Shown here in pieces: positions 49,606-62,101 of a stretch of DNA of 64,000 nt. The stretch's first letter is position 1. Each line of letters begins with the position of its first letter. A model generated the notes under the pieces. That model was not told where the DNA came from. It worked only from the letters and a program-made list of their open reading frames with translations, and searched no databases. The position numbers were made by a program, and so were the translations under genes. The stretch is from Marasmius tenuissimus (lineage: Eukaryota > Basidiomycota > Agaricomycetes > Agaricales > Marasmiaceae), in the NCBI GenBank assembly GCA_029532415.1, contig JAQOTA010000050.1, positions 2,480,001 to 2,544,000 on the forward strand, given 5' to 3'.

Positions 49606-52560
49606 GGCTTAGTCGGTAAGCGCCCGACTGCCGAAAATGCCTGCGGTTGTTCATCGTGGGACATTCGCTTTTCTCCGCAACTCCCCCATCATGCATCTTG
49701 TCTGGACAAAGCATTCAAATTCACAATGGACCGAGCTCTTCATACTTGTGCTAGGCCATGGCTCACCTTGGGAATCGCAGCCCAGACTCCAAGAATACTA
49801 GTGATGCGGGAATTCATCTTCCAACCACAGAACAAATCGAACGCTGAAACTCGAAGGGAAGGAATACCTTCCAGAGACAGTGCCACAGTTTTTGTTACTG
49901 ATGCTGTTGCTTGGGACATCCCAGATCCTTTGTAGTTTTCACCAGTTACCGCTTCTGATGCATCGTCCGTCTCACTCTGTGTCCAAACATGCACTGGACG
50001 GTGCGTATATCATGAGGATTTGGATCACACGAACGTCTTTGTTGTTGGTCCTGGAACGACATCATACAGCCCGAGTATCCTTCCAGTATCTACCATCCCT
50101 ATTTTGGACAAGACAATTGCGATCTCGAACAAACCCCTCTCCCGGAGTTCAACACTCAGCCTCATGTCATCTGTTACAGAATGTCAGATGGATGCCCAGA
50201 GAGCCGATTGTGACCAGACTACGTGAGTCTAAGAGCTCTGCGCGCTTAAGAAGTGGTATCTGGGTAATTAGTACGTGATGCGACGTAAATGTCGTGGGAT
50301 TCCTCAATTGTTGTTCGTCACTTTGGTTTTCTCTTAGGTTTTGAACCTCAAGGTTGCTCGCCCACCTGAAACCCCGAAGTCGATGGGCGTGCTGTCCGAC
50401 AGTCGACCCATTCTCTCTGCCTCCCCGCTTCCCTCGGGAAAGAAGAATCTGTGTGGCAAGGTGCGACTCGGACAACTGATCCTGTTTTTTCAAGTTCCCT
50501 CAGTGGTCGTTTGCCAGCTTGCAAGTGTACCTGACAGTTCTGATAGCGACCCCGTCGAGTTACATATCCATCTCCGCCCAATATCTCAGTTACAAGTGAA
50601 TATTGGACAGGCTGGATCGAACGACCGTATGGGAGAGGTACTGACAACACCGTACAAGCGGATGTCCTGGAATAGGAGCATTCTTCGAATGGCTCTCATC
50701 GTATCTCTATATGTATATCGCTGCTGTTTCCAAACTCTGTTTCTTCGGTTCTGTCTACGCCTCAGTTCCCTGTCTCCATGCTATGCCCTGTTAAACAATC
50801 GTTTCTCCACGATATGTTTGGCATGTCCAGTTCAGTTCATTGCCCTACCTTTGCTCATGGTTTTCCAGGTTTGAGGCCAAGGCCCAAGTGCTCAAATTCT
50901 CTTCTCTACGGCTTGACTGCCCCATTCATATCAACTATCGATTACCCTACCCCGAAGGTTGGTATCGTCTGGGGTCTGCCAATCATCTGGCTGGGATCTC
51001 ATCTATTGGCTCCAGTGTCGAACAGGCGACGCCTCTCGGTCCACCGCCCCTACCGCCCTTGATGACAGCTACAAGACGTCCTCTTAGTCTTGAAAGCTAT
51101 CCCGAGTCGTGGGTATCAACACCGATAGCACTGATGCTTAGTGGCGTCTGGACGACAACCACAGTCGGCAAAGGGCGGGAGTACCTAGCGACCGTCGACG
51201 CCCTCACGAAAGTCGCCACACAGTACATTCAATACTTCGTATTACTTGCTATCGGCTCTGCTCCGCCTGAGGCGGAGCTGTCCACTGCTGAGCGCTGGAC
51301 CTTCAGAGCCGTGTACCCCGGGGAAGGTGCGCTTCCAGATTCTCAGTGCTCGGACGATAGATGCGGGGTACTGGCGGCGAGCGTGCAGATTACCGCGTGC
51401 TTCTTTCCAGCTTTCGCGTGTCCAACGTCCCATTCTCAATCTCTAGGCGGCACTGGGGATCCAATTGTGGCCAGTAGCCCAGACCAAAAACAGCTATATG
51501 TTCGGCAACAAATCTGAAAGCCGAGAAACGTTCTGTGAATTCGATCGACGGATTCAGCCTGGAGCGCTTCTTTGCAGCGTCGCCGGTTGGCAGGTGTCGA
51601 TGATAAGCGGGGTCAGTCCTTCGGCTTCATCTCCTGATTTAGAGTCTTGCAATCCAACCTGCTACTTACAGCGCTAATTTATCGTTGGCGAAACCTCCAA
51701 TGTAACCAATCGGGAATACGTTGAAGCTCGGACACCCGAGACGATCGACCCGTCAAGTGCGGGGTGATTAGCGATGCGAATTGGCTCCCGGAAGTTTCAG
51801 TCAGTATGACGTTGTGTCCTGGTCCACTCAAGACACGGTCTCTGAGGGACTTCTTCCGACCGGAGGAGAAACGCCAGCGATGTCTTGGTCATCCCTTGGC
51901 GAGGAACTCAGTGAGTTACGAATAGGTCTGGCTTGTATTGTTTTCTGACGAACTTTGACAGCAGCACATGGTCATATCGCTTTGAATACGGTCTTCCTGG
52001 ATCACTTCGAGTATGGTCGTTCAGGAGAACCGTCATTGACCTGAATGGAACATTCTTCGAGTCAGGACCTTTCGAGTTGCCAGACAGCTAGTTACGAGCC
52101 TCGCCCTGCAACGGGCCACTGTCGCCGGTACCCAGGCTTTGACATTTTCTCCGCGACGAAGTGGTGAGAGTATTAACTACCAACAGCAGACTACATAACT
52201 CTGGCATCCGAGATTAGTTTCTGACTTGACCTTACAGCATGCTCTTGTTTTCCATAAAAATAACGCTGCGAAGTCTCGTCGTGAAGTAGTGTTTTCCTTC
52301 TCTCTGTCGTCTCATGGAATCGAACGGAAACCACCAGTAAGTCGCTTTCTCAATGGGCGATGACAATATTTTGCTCACCTTCGGTGTCTTGCGTGTCGCC
52401 GTCTGCCTATCTAGGTACCAAGGGCATGGGTGCCATGACCTTGCCTCGGTTCTGCCCTGCCTTCCCCGTATCCCACCAAGATATCCAGAAGGTCCTGTAA
52501 ACCCGCTGTAAGCTATTCCGCCAGTGCTACCACTGTAAATAGGCCTGACCACGCTCTCGC
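49606..52560. other. Gene-poor decayed region
   Basis: About 3 kb with no recognisable gene. The longest open stretch (about 50840-51517, +) has no known motif. At 49717-49744 the text TTCACAATGGACCGAGCTCT matches, with few changes, the start of the AAA-like gene at about 59505-59530, so this may be a scrap of a second copy. Another open stretch around 51790-51910 also lacks homology that I can name. Confidence 0.45.
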
Positions 52561-52877
52561 AGTACATTTTGTCATCTAGGAGAAGATGCACAGAGGATGC
52601 CTCATGCGCTAGCCGTCGATGGCATATCAGCGTCAGAGCCCTTACACCGGCCAGCCTATGTCGTAGGCAATCAACAAGTTCTGCTCGCCCCAAGCGTTGC
52701 ACTCGTCCCTGATTTCGGAAATCCCAATGGCGGTGATGCGACCTTTCCTCAAGCACAATGGTTTGACTGTCGCGGCACCCCTGGCAGCTACAAGTCAGGA
52801 TTCATTCCGAAGCTCAATCCAAGGCTATAGTACTAACATCACGCAACCTCCCTCCCTCCCGTAGTTGTATTTTCGAT

Positions 52878-53215
52878 GTGTCTACAAGTGCAAGCTCTGG
52901 TGGCCAAGACAATTTGACGTTTGCACCCTCTTCGTCTCAAAGCCTGCCACCTACCGTCCGCAACTTTGACAACGTCCATGAAAGGGCTTCATTTCCGCCG
53001 GTCCAGACGGTCGCTGATTATCCACCCACATTGGCTTCACGTTCCCACGCCACTCTGTGTCTTCTGGGAATACCAGTAAGTAGCCGTCGCTGTCAAGTTG
53101 TAGGATCACCTGCCGTAACGCAGGCGTCGATGGCTCGTCGCTGCGCCAGAGCTCGCCAGGATCCCCTCTATTACTGCCAGGTCCCGGGATGTACGTCCCA
53201 AGGCTTTACAGGGAT
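52878..53215 (+). pseudogene. Truncated copy of the C2H2 zinc-finger gene
   Basis: The end of this frame reads VVGSPAVTQASMARRCARAR and DPLYYCQVPGCTSQGFTG, clearly related to VVGSMAHTLVARSLRKKRPK and YFCDVPGCQSQGFTQKHN of ZnF1. The finger is cut at the codon after GFTG, where AT-rich unrelated DNA (from about 53211) begins and a stop follows. The upstream Ser/Pro-rich part is only loosely similar. Finger 2 is absent. I read it as a dead copy broken by insertion or deletion at about 53210. Confidence 0.55.
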
Positions 53216-53446
53216 ATAATATAAAGATTTTAAATAATAAAGCACTTTTGCTATAGCACTCCTTTTAAAAGCCCGGCGCCTAAACATCAGTATACCGTTT
53301 CCAGCTCTCAATGGCGAACAGAATTCGCATTCACAGAGATACATTAGCCAAGTACGGGATAGAAACAAGGCGGAAGTCACGAAGAAGCAGGTCATGGTCT
53401 CCATAGAAGTCTTCGCAGGCAGTAGGTAAGAACGGGGAACGAACAG

Positions 53447-53567
53447 GCGTTTAAATGGGCCTTTAAAAGGGCGTTTGAAAGAGCGTTTGGAAGAGCGTTT
53501 AAAGGGGCGTTTAAAAGGGGCATTTAAATGAGCGTTTGAATGAGCGTTTGAAACAGGCATTTGAAAT
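53447..53567. repeat. 12-bp minisatellite (GCGTTTRAARRR)
   Basis: About ten consecutive units of a degenerate 12-bp motif, GCGTTT followed by purine-rich AAANRR, with two units gaining a base. It directly follows the AT-rich segment that truncates the zinc-finger copy. The minus-strand reading (FKRPFKRS...) is a by-product. Confidence 0.85.
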
Positions 53568-55559
53568 AGGCGGCCTACTGGTGTAGTGTCAGTCGCTCGT
53601 AACGACGAGTGTGAGGGTCAAACATACCTATTAACCAGTCTTCTTGTTTTTTGTTCCTTTCTTCGATCTGGTTCCACCCTTCTTCATAGCCGGCACCGTG
53701 ATTGAAGCACTTGTCAGCTCGGCAGAACACAACGAACTGCTCTCGAACCCTTTCCCATACACAATCCCTCATTGTCTAAGTCGATAACCTATGACAGGGT
53801 ACTGTGGATACAATTTGATTCTTTCGAGGGCTAGTTTCTCCTTACCAGAACAGAAATTTAGGGGGATAGGTGGATGGTTCCAACGGTTCCAAGCTTGGTC
53901 GCTAACAGAAAGTCGATAAGGTAAGCCAAACGAAAGACAGGACACGTTCAGCGTACCTATTTGAGTTGAGTTTTGGTACACATATCGAGCACACACAGGC
54001 TCAAGAGAATGCGGTCGCGAGTTTGAGGCCGGAGACGATGATGGTTAGGGTTGAAAGAGATTCACGCGTCAAAAAGGGGCTTCCGCTCAGGACATGCCGC
54101 ACGTGCGTCTTGTTCAGACTTTGCCGGTTTGAATCAGGCAACAGACTGCAACAGGCTTGTTTTCGCAATGGTAACGACCCTCAACGACCCCTGTTCAAGT
54201 CTTATTCCATGCACCCGACCCAATACTCCTCCGAATCCGCGAGTCTGCGATCTTCTGGAGACCCCCAAAACATTCTCCCAACCGACTGGACGCTAGAAAA
54301 CTTCTCTTTCGGGCATCATTTCTGGGAGGCCAGGAACACCATTGTCTGTCCGGGGGATGGGTAATTTATCATTCATGATGTTGAACTTGGAGTTACAGTG
54401 TCAGGTCTTGTGTCAAAACTGGGTTCTGGTGAGAGTGGGGAAGCGGCTGGGGAAGAATATACGGTAGGCGAACTGTCCCTCCAATCAAGGTCGATATTGA
54501 ATGATTTCTATTCAGTTTACGTGTGCTTTTGAGGCAGAACAACCTTGATAGACTGACCCATGCCACGACTGTAGCTCCTTCGCTCGCCCGGTGTGGTTTG
54601 CTCATGCGCAGCCGAATCTCTCGACCGCGAGGCTCAGGGTCCAAATCCGTGCATTCCGCCTCTACCCAATGTCCCTAATCAGTCCCAATACTACAATTTT
54701 CTGTGCCGCCTATCCTCGCACATCGTTTGCACTGAAGATATGTTAAGTTCTGGTCTGTTCAGAACAACTCGTACTCACAATAATACCCCCTTGACCGTGT
54801 CGTTGCTCGCTGACACGACTTTGGAGGTGGATGCTCTCTGAGCCCTTCAGGGTTGGCCATAGTGGGTGACCGTGTGTCGACTGACTCATCCGCCTAAACC
54901 CAACTCAGCCTCTCCTCGCCTTGCCATTCTTTCTTGATTTGTTTCTCTACCCGCCGTCTGAGTGTGTAGTCTCTTTGAGGTAGGTCTTGGGGTCGCGTTG
55001 GGATCGATACAGCAGACGAATTTGCATGATGGATGAGCGAAATGTCGTAGCTTTCCCATCGGTTTCCTTGCTATGTTACGCCGGAATTTCTTGAATCTAT
55101 GATGTTGTATGATTTCCTAGACGCTGAGAGATTATTAGTGACTGATATAGAAGGTAGAGGGAGAAGGAGTGAGATGTTGGATGAACATGATTCATGAAGA
55201 AGAGGAACAAATAGGTTTGGAGGCCGGCTGATAAAAGATGAATGGCAAAAAAGTATCATTACATTAGATATTTCTCCGCCTTGTACTTGCGGGGTCGATG
55301 CTGATACCCGAGCTTGCAGAGATCTGAGAGTGGAAGGGATTTGGGTGTGGGGGGATACGCATGCGCGACTCCGCCGCCGGCCCGTATGGGACGCTTCGGA
55401 CTTTGGCACTACCTCCGCGGTCAATAAATGCCACGACTGGGGTCGTATAACTGGGAGTAACCGCCATAGACGTTGGTAGCGACTACATATATGTTACGTC
55501 GTTATATTTGTGAGTTGCACAAACCCGAGGGAGGGTGGCCGAGCGGGGGAGGCTTTTAA
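53568..55559. other. Gene-poor region
   Basis: About 2 kb without a recognised gene. Two adjacent minus-strand frames (53575-53772 and 53769-53996) read like parts of one ordinary protein (CRADKCFNHGAGYEEGWNQI and EKLALERIKLYPQYPVIGYR) but match nothing that I know. They may be a gene fragment. The remaining frames are short and uninformative. Confidence 0.4.
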
Positions 55560-55619
55560 ATGCCGTGCGATCGTACTTGTGCTTTGTTTTTTAAAAATTT
55601 CATATTCGTCTCTTGGGCT

Positions 55620-55829
55620 TTACTACGAAACATAACTTACGATGTATGTCTGTCATATTCCGGGTGCCACTCTTGCGCTCATAGTCGACCGGTAGATCAC
55701 ACTCGCGTGCACATAGGGGAGAGACCTTTCGTATGTGGTCGATGTGGGGGTGCCTTCTATTCAAGTGGTGACCTCCGACGGCACAGACGCCCAGGTCGAA
55801 AGCAACCCTGCCAGCCTCTCCGGTCGTAG
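55620..55829 (+). pseudogene. C2H2 zinc-finger fragment
   Basis: The end of an open frame reads HTRVHIGERPFVCGRCGGAF and YSSGDLRRHRRPGRKQPC, matching finger 2 and linker of ZnF1 (HKRSHRNERPFQCDYCLRSF, CDLTRHRKRGTC). The preceding bases resemble finger 1 (YVCHIPG..CHSCAH) but are a base or two out of frame and lack the long N-terminal body. A remnant of a zinc-finger gene, separate from the one at 53 kb because both retain finger 1. Confidence 0.55.
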
Positions 55830-56431
55830 ATGACCGAGTCTTGTTTCGAAGTTTGCAGGCTCGCGGGAATAGCTACAATCTACTTGGACTCCGTGTATCA
55901 TGATAGCGATGGCGTTTGCTCTTTACGCCAATCGGACGCTCTATAACAAGCTTTGGATAGGACACTGTAAACTTACATTTTATGTACAATTGTTGTTTCG
56001 GGTCTGGCGAAAATATCTTCGGTGAAGGTCAGATACTGAGCGTTGAGAATCTGTATGGCTGGCCATTACTAACAAACTGGAGGTGGAATGTATCACTTCC
56101 CGCACTAGGGAACATCTCAACTTCGCGAAGATTACCAGACCTCGATGAAATCGGTAATAAAGCCCTGTGTTGCGTGTCAGTTTGGTATATACTGTGAACA
56201 GGAGTTTGGGGGTTGGGTGCATGCCATATTCCTTGAGCCGCTCTTCAACGTTTCAACAAAGATCTCTGGATCCTCTTCGAGCTTGTCGTCGACTGGGCAC
56301 TTCTCCCGACTGCGACCTCGGGTTCCCTGTTGTCGTTTTCGTTCACATTTGATTTAAGAGTGGAGTGTTGATTATGTGATCTCTGGATTATACCGATATA
56401 AACTACTAGATACTTCCTCGAGTGAGGTCTA

Positions 56432-59380
56432 CTAACCCCTCACCGGCCTCACCCTCACCTTGGGCCGCAACCCCACAACTGTCGCCTCCCTCAAATCCGG
56501 ATGAATACCCGCATCCTCTGAAGCATCAACCAACTCAACCTCGACACTCGACCCAACCTCCAGGTGCTTCGGTGCGTCCACCAAGATAGCCTTCAAGCCC
56601 AACGAATGAATCTCCCCCTCCACATGATACATCTTCGTGGCCTGATTGATCGTGGGATGCGAGTACGTATGCAGCGTCAGCCGTCCCAACCCGCGCCCCT
56701 TCGCCTTGCGATTCTCGAGGAACCGTTTAAGGAACAAGACATGGTAATACGCCTCATGCACACCCGCGACTCGCGTTAACAGTCGGGTTTTGGTAGCCAC
56801 TTGAACGGCAAAATCTTCCATCCACTCCCTACTGAACCCAGCTTGGTTCAATAACGCAGCTTGGATCTGCCAATGCCCGACCAAGTCCGCGCGCCTCCGA
56901 AGTGGACTTGTGACACGGACGTATCCCTCCCCTTCTTTAACGCCCAATCCGTAATGACCTTTAGGATCAACTGAGTACCCACCAGCGGAATCGAACGCTA
57001 GAGCTCGGAAGGAATTGGCGTAATCGACATATCCGTTTGGTGTTCGACTGGCCAACAACTCTTCGTATGCTTTGCGTCCTTCCGGTGTAGGTAGTACTAC
57101 AGGTGGGTGTGCGAATCGTCGTAAGATGGGGACATTCCGGTCACGGCAGAACAACGACGCGACACGAGACGCGAGTTTCATCGTCTCCGCTACGACATTG
57201 TGTGCACCCACATCAACAAGGTGCGCGTGGGAAACGCGGTATGACATCCTAGGGAAGCCCGTGAACAGCGTCGGTCGGAGGGTGTACGAATCCGGTGAGA
57301 CTATCCCTGGCTTATTCTCATCGGGCCACTCGATGTTGAATAACTCTGCCTTTGCAGTCGTATGGTTGAATACTCCATCGCGGAGCCTCTTCTCCACAGC
57401 CGAGTCTGCGACCTTCTTCAACCATCCAAGTCGTTCCCGGTCTTGTTGTGCGAGCTGTAAACCCTCTTCCACTCCAGTCTTGACGTTGCAGCCAAATGGG
57501 TACTGATACTTTGGCTGCGGCCACGCCATCGCCCCATTCACCCCTTCATACGAACTGAAAATCTTGTTCCTCACAACCCCAGGTCGAACCATATAATCCA
57601 GAATATCCCCAGCCCCCGACCCCAAGTTCACTTTCGCGCTGAACGTCAACACATTCTGCTCTCCGTGTGTATGCAACGATAATGACTTGTAAGGGTCCGC
57701 ATCGTTGTGCGTCAACCCCCTCGGCAACATGGGGTAATTCCGATAATAGAGGTACAACGAGTCGTGTAATTTCCCGTCGTCCCTTGCCAAGGCGTGGGTT
57801 GGGGGAAGGATTGAGGTTGGGTTGGCGATGTGAATGTGTACCCAGAATGTGTCGCGCTCGGATGGATTAGAGACCCGTTCGATGGAAATCCCATCGTCGA
57901 GCTCCTTCGCACCGGGGTCATCGAGAACGTAGACTGGCATATCACCAAAGTCGTGTCGGAGACTTGAGAGTGGGTCGCCTGGGTAGAAATCCTCGGGTCC
58001 TAATGACACATTGCTGTTGTTCTTCGTCTTCACAGCTTTCATCCTCCCAAATGACTCCCGAACAATCTCCTCCCTCCCTTTACCATCGTCACCCTCGATT
58101 CGGTCCTGTCCCTCCTCCCACATCTCCGCAGCAATCGGCGTCAAATCACCCCACGGAGCAATAATCCCCAGATCCACCAGCATCTTGTGCATAACGGCAT
58201 CATCGACTACTTCATCCTCAACAACCTTCTGCACGACATAATACGTTCCTATAACCGCCGGGTCCGTCTGTGCGCCTATTTGGAGACGCATCTTCAGGAG
58301 GAGGAATCGGAGAATGGTTTTGTCGGTGAGGGTCCATGTCCACCAGGCTTTGGATGCGGAGGGTGGGCCGGATTTCTTCAGTTTAATGGTGGTGTATTCC
58401 CGAATCTTTCTAGCCTTTTCAACGAAGGACTTGATAGGCCCATCTGGCTGCTTCGTCCACGCCGTAACGGTCTTGATGAGTTCCACCCTCTCATACGGCT
58501 GCACAGTAAATTTCTGAGAAAGCTGATAATCGTAACTGGCTCCGAAGTACAACGGATTGCCCATTATAAGCCTGTGTGCGGCGTACACGTCCACCATAGT
58601 CGGTTTCTTGAAGAGTAGTCGGGCAACTTCCGCTGCCGTTACGGTGGAGGCCTTCTTTGGGTCGGGAGATTTCAGGCGGGAGTAGAGGGATTCGGGGGTT
58701 AAGGAGATACTTTGTGAGGCAGCTTGGACTGCAGTGTCGACTCCGCGGAGCCGTTTGAGGGCTTCGACGCGTGCGGCATGTTGGGTCGGAGATTGAGGAA
58801 GTATGGACGAACCACAGCGAGCGACGAGGTCGGGGGTGACTAATTGGGGGACGTCGAACATGATGTCGTCTTTAGAGTGAGCCCAGACGGCGCCGGTGGT
58901 GGTGAGAGTGAGATACTCGATTGTGCGAGCGGTGAACTGGGTGCCAAGGATCAAGCCGGTGAGATGAGTGTTGGGTCTACAGGTAATACCGCGTTGTTGT
59001 TAGAGTTCATTGCGGTAAAGGTTGTGATGTGCTCACTTGCGTATTTCTATAAACGTCCCAGGCTCAAACAACTTTGTGGGCGCTTCGTTTTTGTCAAAAG
59101 AAACGACGCTATCCATTTCCTCCTCGCATTCTTTGACAAAAGCAGCCTTCTCAAGTGTAAAGTCGCCCCCCATGCGGAGTGCTTCTGTAGCAATCTTGTC
59201 GGCGGTATTCCTGTCTTTGGAAGCGTTGTTAATCATTTGCCTGAGGGTGCTTGCACCGGATTGTTTTTCCTCGTTGGAGAGCTTGCGAGGCTCTCTTTGA
59301 GTTCCATTGTGATAGTGTCGTAGGTTTCGACAGGTGAGGGTGCGAGAGAGAGCGCGTGTTCCTGTTCCGCGGCCATACAT
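56432..59380 (-). CDS. DSS1: Mitochondrial exoribonuclease, RNase II/RNB family (Dss1 type)
   Basis: This is a 3'-5' exoribonuclease, the catalytic part of the fungal mitochondrial degradosome. Exon 1 begins MYGRGTGTRALSRTLTCRNL, a basic presequence, and ends IEIR. One intron (about 59033-58979) joins it to KPNTHLTGLILGTQF and an 840-residue open frame. The RNB catalytic segment is VLDDPGAKELDDGISIE. Glu replaces the second Asp of the usual D-x5-D-x-DD set, as I recall for the mitochondrial Dss1 branch. The second signature is RVTSPLRRRADLVGHWQIQ, in place of SPIRRYADL. A C-terminal S1-like region (YHVEGEIHSLGLKAILVDAP) ends KVRVRPVRG. The size of about 955 residues fits Dss1. Confidence 0.88.
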
Positions 59381-59509
59381 GGACGCACGGCGCAGAGGAT
59401 GGAAATTTTGAGATTAGGTAATTAGCACGTTCAAACGCGTCGGACCGGCCCCTCCGGGCTGATTCTATTCTGAATTCTCGTGTCTTACTGGTGCCCTCAA
59501 TCGTTCACG

Positions 59510-61015
59510 ATGCACCGAGCTCTTCATACCTACATCGAACCATACTCTATGCTACGAGCTTTGGCTCTAAATACGAAAGCACGCCTGGTATCCAACAGCA
59601 CGAGACTCAGTTCTAGCAACACCTCACTATACCGTCAACGACGCAAATTGGGCCAAAAGGTCTTTCGGCCTCGGCCTTCATCTCAACTGAATCGTACTTC
59701 CCTTCAGGAAACACGCCTACCAGGTCATGGTCGACTGTATCTCTCCCTAGGAGATCAACTCGTTAACAAAACTAGAGAACCAACGATCAGGACCTCAAGT
59801 GACTTCTACACCAATGGCGATCAACATGGCAACAATGAAGTCGAAATCTATCCACCATACTCCAAGAAAACCATCAAGGCTCGCCTTGCTGAAGTATGTC
59901 AATTGTTATACCACTGTGTATGTCATCGTGAACACTGAGACCCCTTCCTAGCTACGGGACCCTACAACCGACTTTAAGCTCCTCGTTCATCGGCGGCACT
60001 ACTGCGATCACACTCCCATATTCCGAAATGTTATTTACAAGCATCCAACAGTCCTTCTCGTTACCCCACCCGGACACGGCAAGACCACGATATTATCCAT
60101 GATCCACTATTTCTACGACGTCTTACACAAGGACGAATTTCATGACCTTTTCCAGCACACCGCAGTTGGGCGCTATATCTCTCAGGAGGAGGGGGAGATC
60201 GCTCGCCGAGGCGAGTGCTTCGTCATGACGTTGGATTTGGCGAAACTGGATGTTTTCGATCCCGACTTCGACTTTGACAAAGCGCTCAACAAGCAACTGA
60301 AGCAGTTTCTCGATGTCCATGCGGATTTCTTCGGCTCAGCCAACCTCATCGACTCTCGGTCGCGATACAAACAATCTCGAGAATCCTGGTGGGTAGGAGC
60401 TTCGAAACTCCATCGGATCGATGCACGCTCACGAATGTCTGTCACAAAGGGCGAGTCGTTTCGACTTGGGCGGCGTCTGGTCTTCTGTATTGACGAGTTC
60501 GACGTCCCTCCCAGGAAGATCTGGCGTGCCTCGCTCGACGGATTCCCGCAGGACAAACACGTTGAATTTGATCTCCAATTCCTGAATTTTCTTCGTGCAC
60601 TTTCTATATGGCACAACCATGGCCTGCCGGATATGCCTCTCGTTATGTTTGCAGGCCAGTCCGGAGAGATTTTTCTTCCCCCGGGCCTGACACACTACCC
60701 CACTTCGTTCAAGGTGCACAATCTCGTCGACGGGTATAACTTCAAGGGCGTCAATGACATGCACGGTTTCAACCAAGAGGACATTCAAAGCATTGCCGAC
60801 CGGTTGGACAATAATTTCCACTCGTTGGCTTGGGTGAGCTAGCGAAGTAATACTTGGACTCGGACGACGGGGAGTATGAGTGGTCATATGTTGGCCAGAG
60901 ATATGGGCTCTCATCCACGATGATGCTTCGTTACTTCCATGATAGACTGGAGAAGGCTGCCCGACGTGTCAAAGGGAAAGTCGCTGGCAAGTATGTTGCA
61001 CGGAATATGTCCTAG
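59510..61015 (+). CDS. AAA-ATPase-like protein (DUF1703-type)
   Basis: A member of a P-loop family that is greatly expanded in mushrooms; its role is unknown. Exons 59510-59893, 59952-60833 and 60899-61015 give 460 residues. After a variable N terminus come the lead-in FKLLVHRRHYCDHTPIFRNV, the P-loop VTPPGHGKTTILSMIHYFYD (it lacks the first Walker A Gly), FHDLFQHTAVGRYISQEE, FVMTLDLAKLDVF and a Walker B-like VFCIDEFDVPPRK. The 3' join is uncertain: bases 60852-60898 could also be coding (LDSDDGEYEWSYVG) in the frame of the last exon. In that case a frameshift near 60840 would make this a pseudogene. It is head to head with DSS1, with 129 bp between the ATGs. Confidence 0.65.
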
Positions 61016-61232
61016 ATGCTAGACGCAGGTTGAGACGTTGTAGTGTGGCGTGAATATACTTCCTCAACTGGCCTTGGTGATGATCACTCAGTAGTTTACG
61101 GGAAATCATAGTTGTTTATTTATTGTGAGATGCTGATATACACGGGGTATCAACTGGAGATGAACAAAACATAAAGAACTTCTCCCGCTGCCTCTCTCTG
61201 TGAGCCTCTCTCCATCGTTTCTATCACTATTC

Positions 61233-62101
61233 CTGTGTGTAGTAGATATAGAGCAATCAGTTGCATGTATGATGACCGGGCTAAGACATGCTCACCTTGT
61301 TCTCAGGCAGCCACCGTCAGCTGTGCAAATGGACCAACTGGCGGTGGCTTAGGGTCAACCAAGCCGTGGTGCCATGTATCAGGGTATTAGCCGGTAACGG
61401 AGAGGGATCGACATAGATGATAGGCCGTGAAGCGCCGTGTAAGTGAGTATCGAGCGGTGTGATGCCGGAAGGAGTCAATAGGGTATATGAGCAGCTCGGA
61501 GAGAGTAGTCAACTGAGACTCGACAAGTGGAAAGTGAGGGTGGAAAGCCGTCTATGCTCGTCAGGCGGATATCGAGGAGGAATATGATTAGGGTATCAGT
61601 CGCAAAAGGGGTATTGAAATAGGGTACCGGGACAAGAAGAGTGGGAGACCAGAGAGCGGAGAAGTACACAATGATCCAAGGGACCCAAATAGATAATCAG
61701 AAGGGAAGGGAAACATTATAATCGACAGGGAGGAGGAAGGGGGAATTTAAGCATAGCTCGCGGGGTATATAGGGAGGGATATCGAGCGGCGTGGTCAAAG
61801 AGATTCGCAAAAAGAAAGAACAGCACGGGGGCCGATTACATAGTGTCTATCGCCCGTGAGGCAGATAACGTTAAAGACAAAAAACTAGGGTATCTGAGAA
61901 ACGAAAAGGGTATCGACGAATTAGGGTATCATACTAAAACGATAGGGAATGAAGAGAGACATAGCACGCAGAAGTCCAGGAGAGCCGAGAGCCAAGATCC
62001 AGAGCCAGAGAGCACCAGTAGAGTCGCCGAGTGTCCAGAAGCCAGAGAGAGAAGCAAGCACCAGTAGAGCCAGAGAGCCAGATAGACCAAGCAGAAGCAT
62101 T
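61233..62101 (-). promoter_or_regulatory. Long 3' region of copy C with ATACCC motifs, hairpin and intron-like element
   Basis: Read on the minus strand it has the same order as in A and B: CTGGCTCTACTGGTGCTT-like repeats, (G)ATACCC motifs between about 61930 and 61375 (three extended to ATACCCTA), and a hairpin whose arms on the + strand are CCACCGTCAG (61311-61320) and CTGGCGGTGG (61338-61347). A GTGAGC donor at 61295 and a CACAG acceptor at 61233 frame a 63-nt intron-like element. Sequence beyond is not shared with A or B. An AATAAATA string about 100 nt further on could signal polyadenylation. Confidence 0.6.

Noticed and set aside
49598..49665. A-box-like TGGCTTAGTCGGTAAGCGC next to the MDM10 start
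   Set aside because: The first bases are MDM10 coding sequence on the other strand, no anticodon stem forms and there is no B box.
50840..51517. 225-residue open frame on the + strand
   Set aside because: It has no recognisable domain, no splice context and mixed composition, and it lies in a region of decayed DNA. I could not support it as a gene.
55531..55575. tRNA-like 5' half (GAGGGTGGCCGAGCGGGGGAG) resembling a tRNA-Ser/Leu A box
   Set aside because: No B box (GGTTCRANNCC) and no complementary acceptor strand were found downstream, so at most it is a decayed tRNA-derived fragment.
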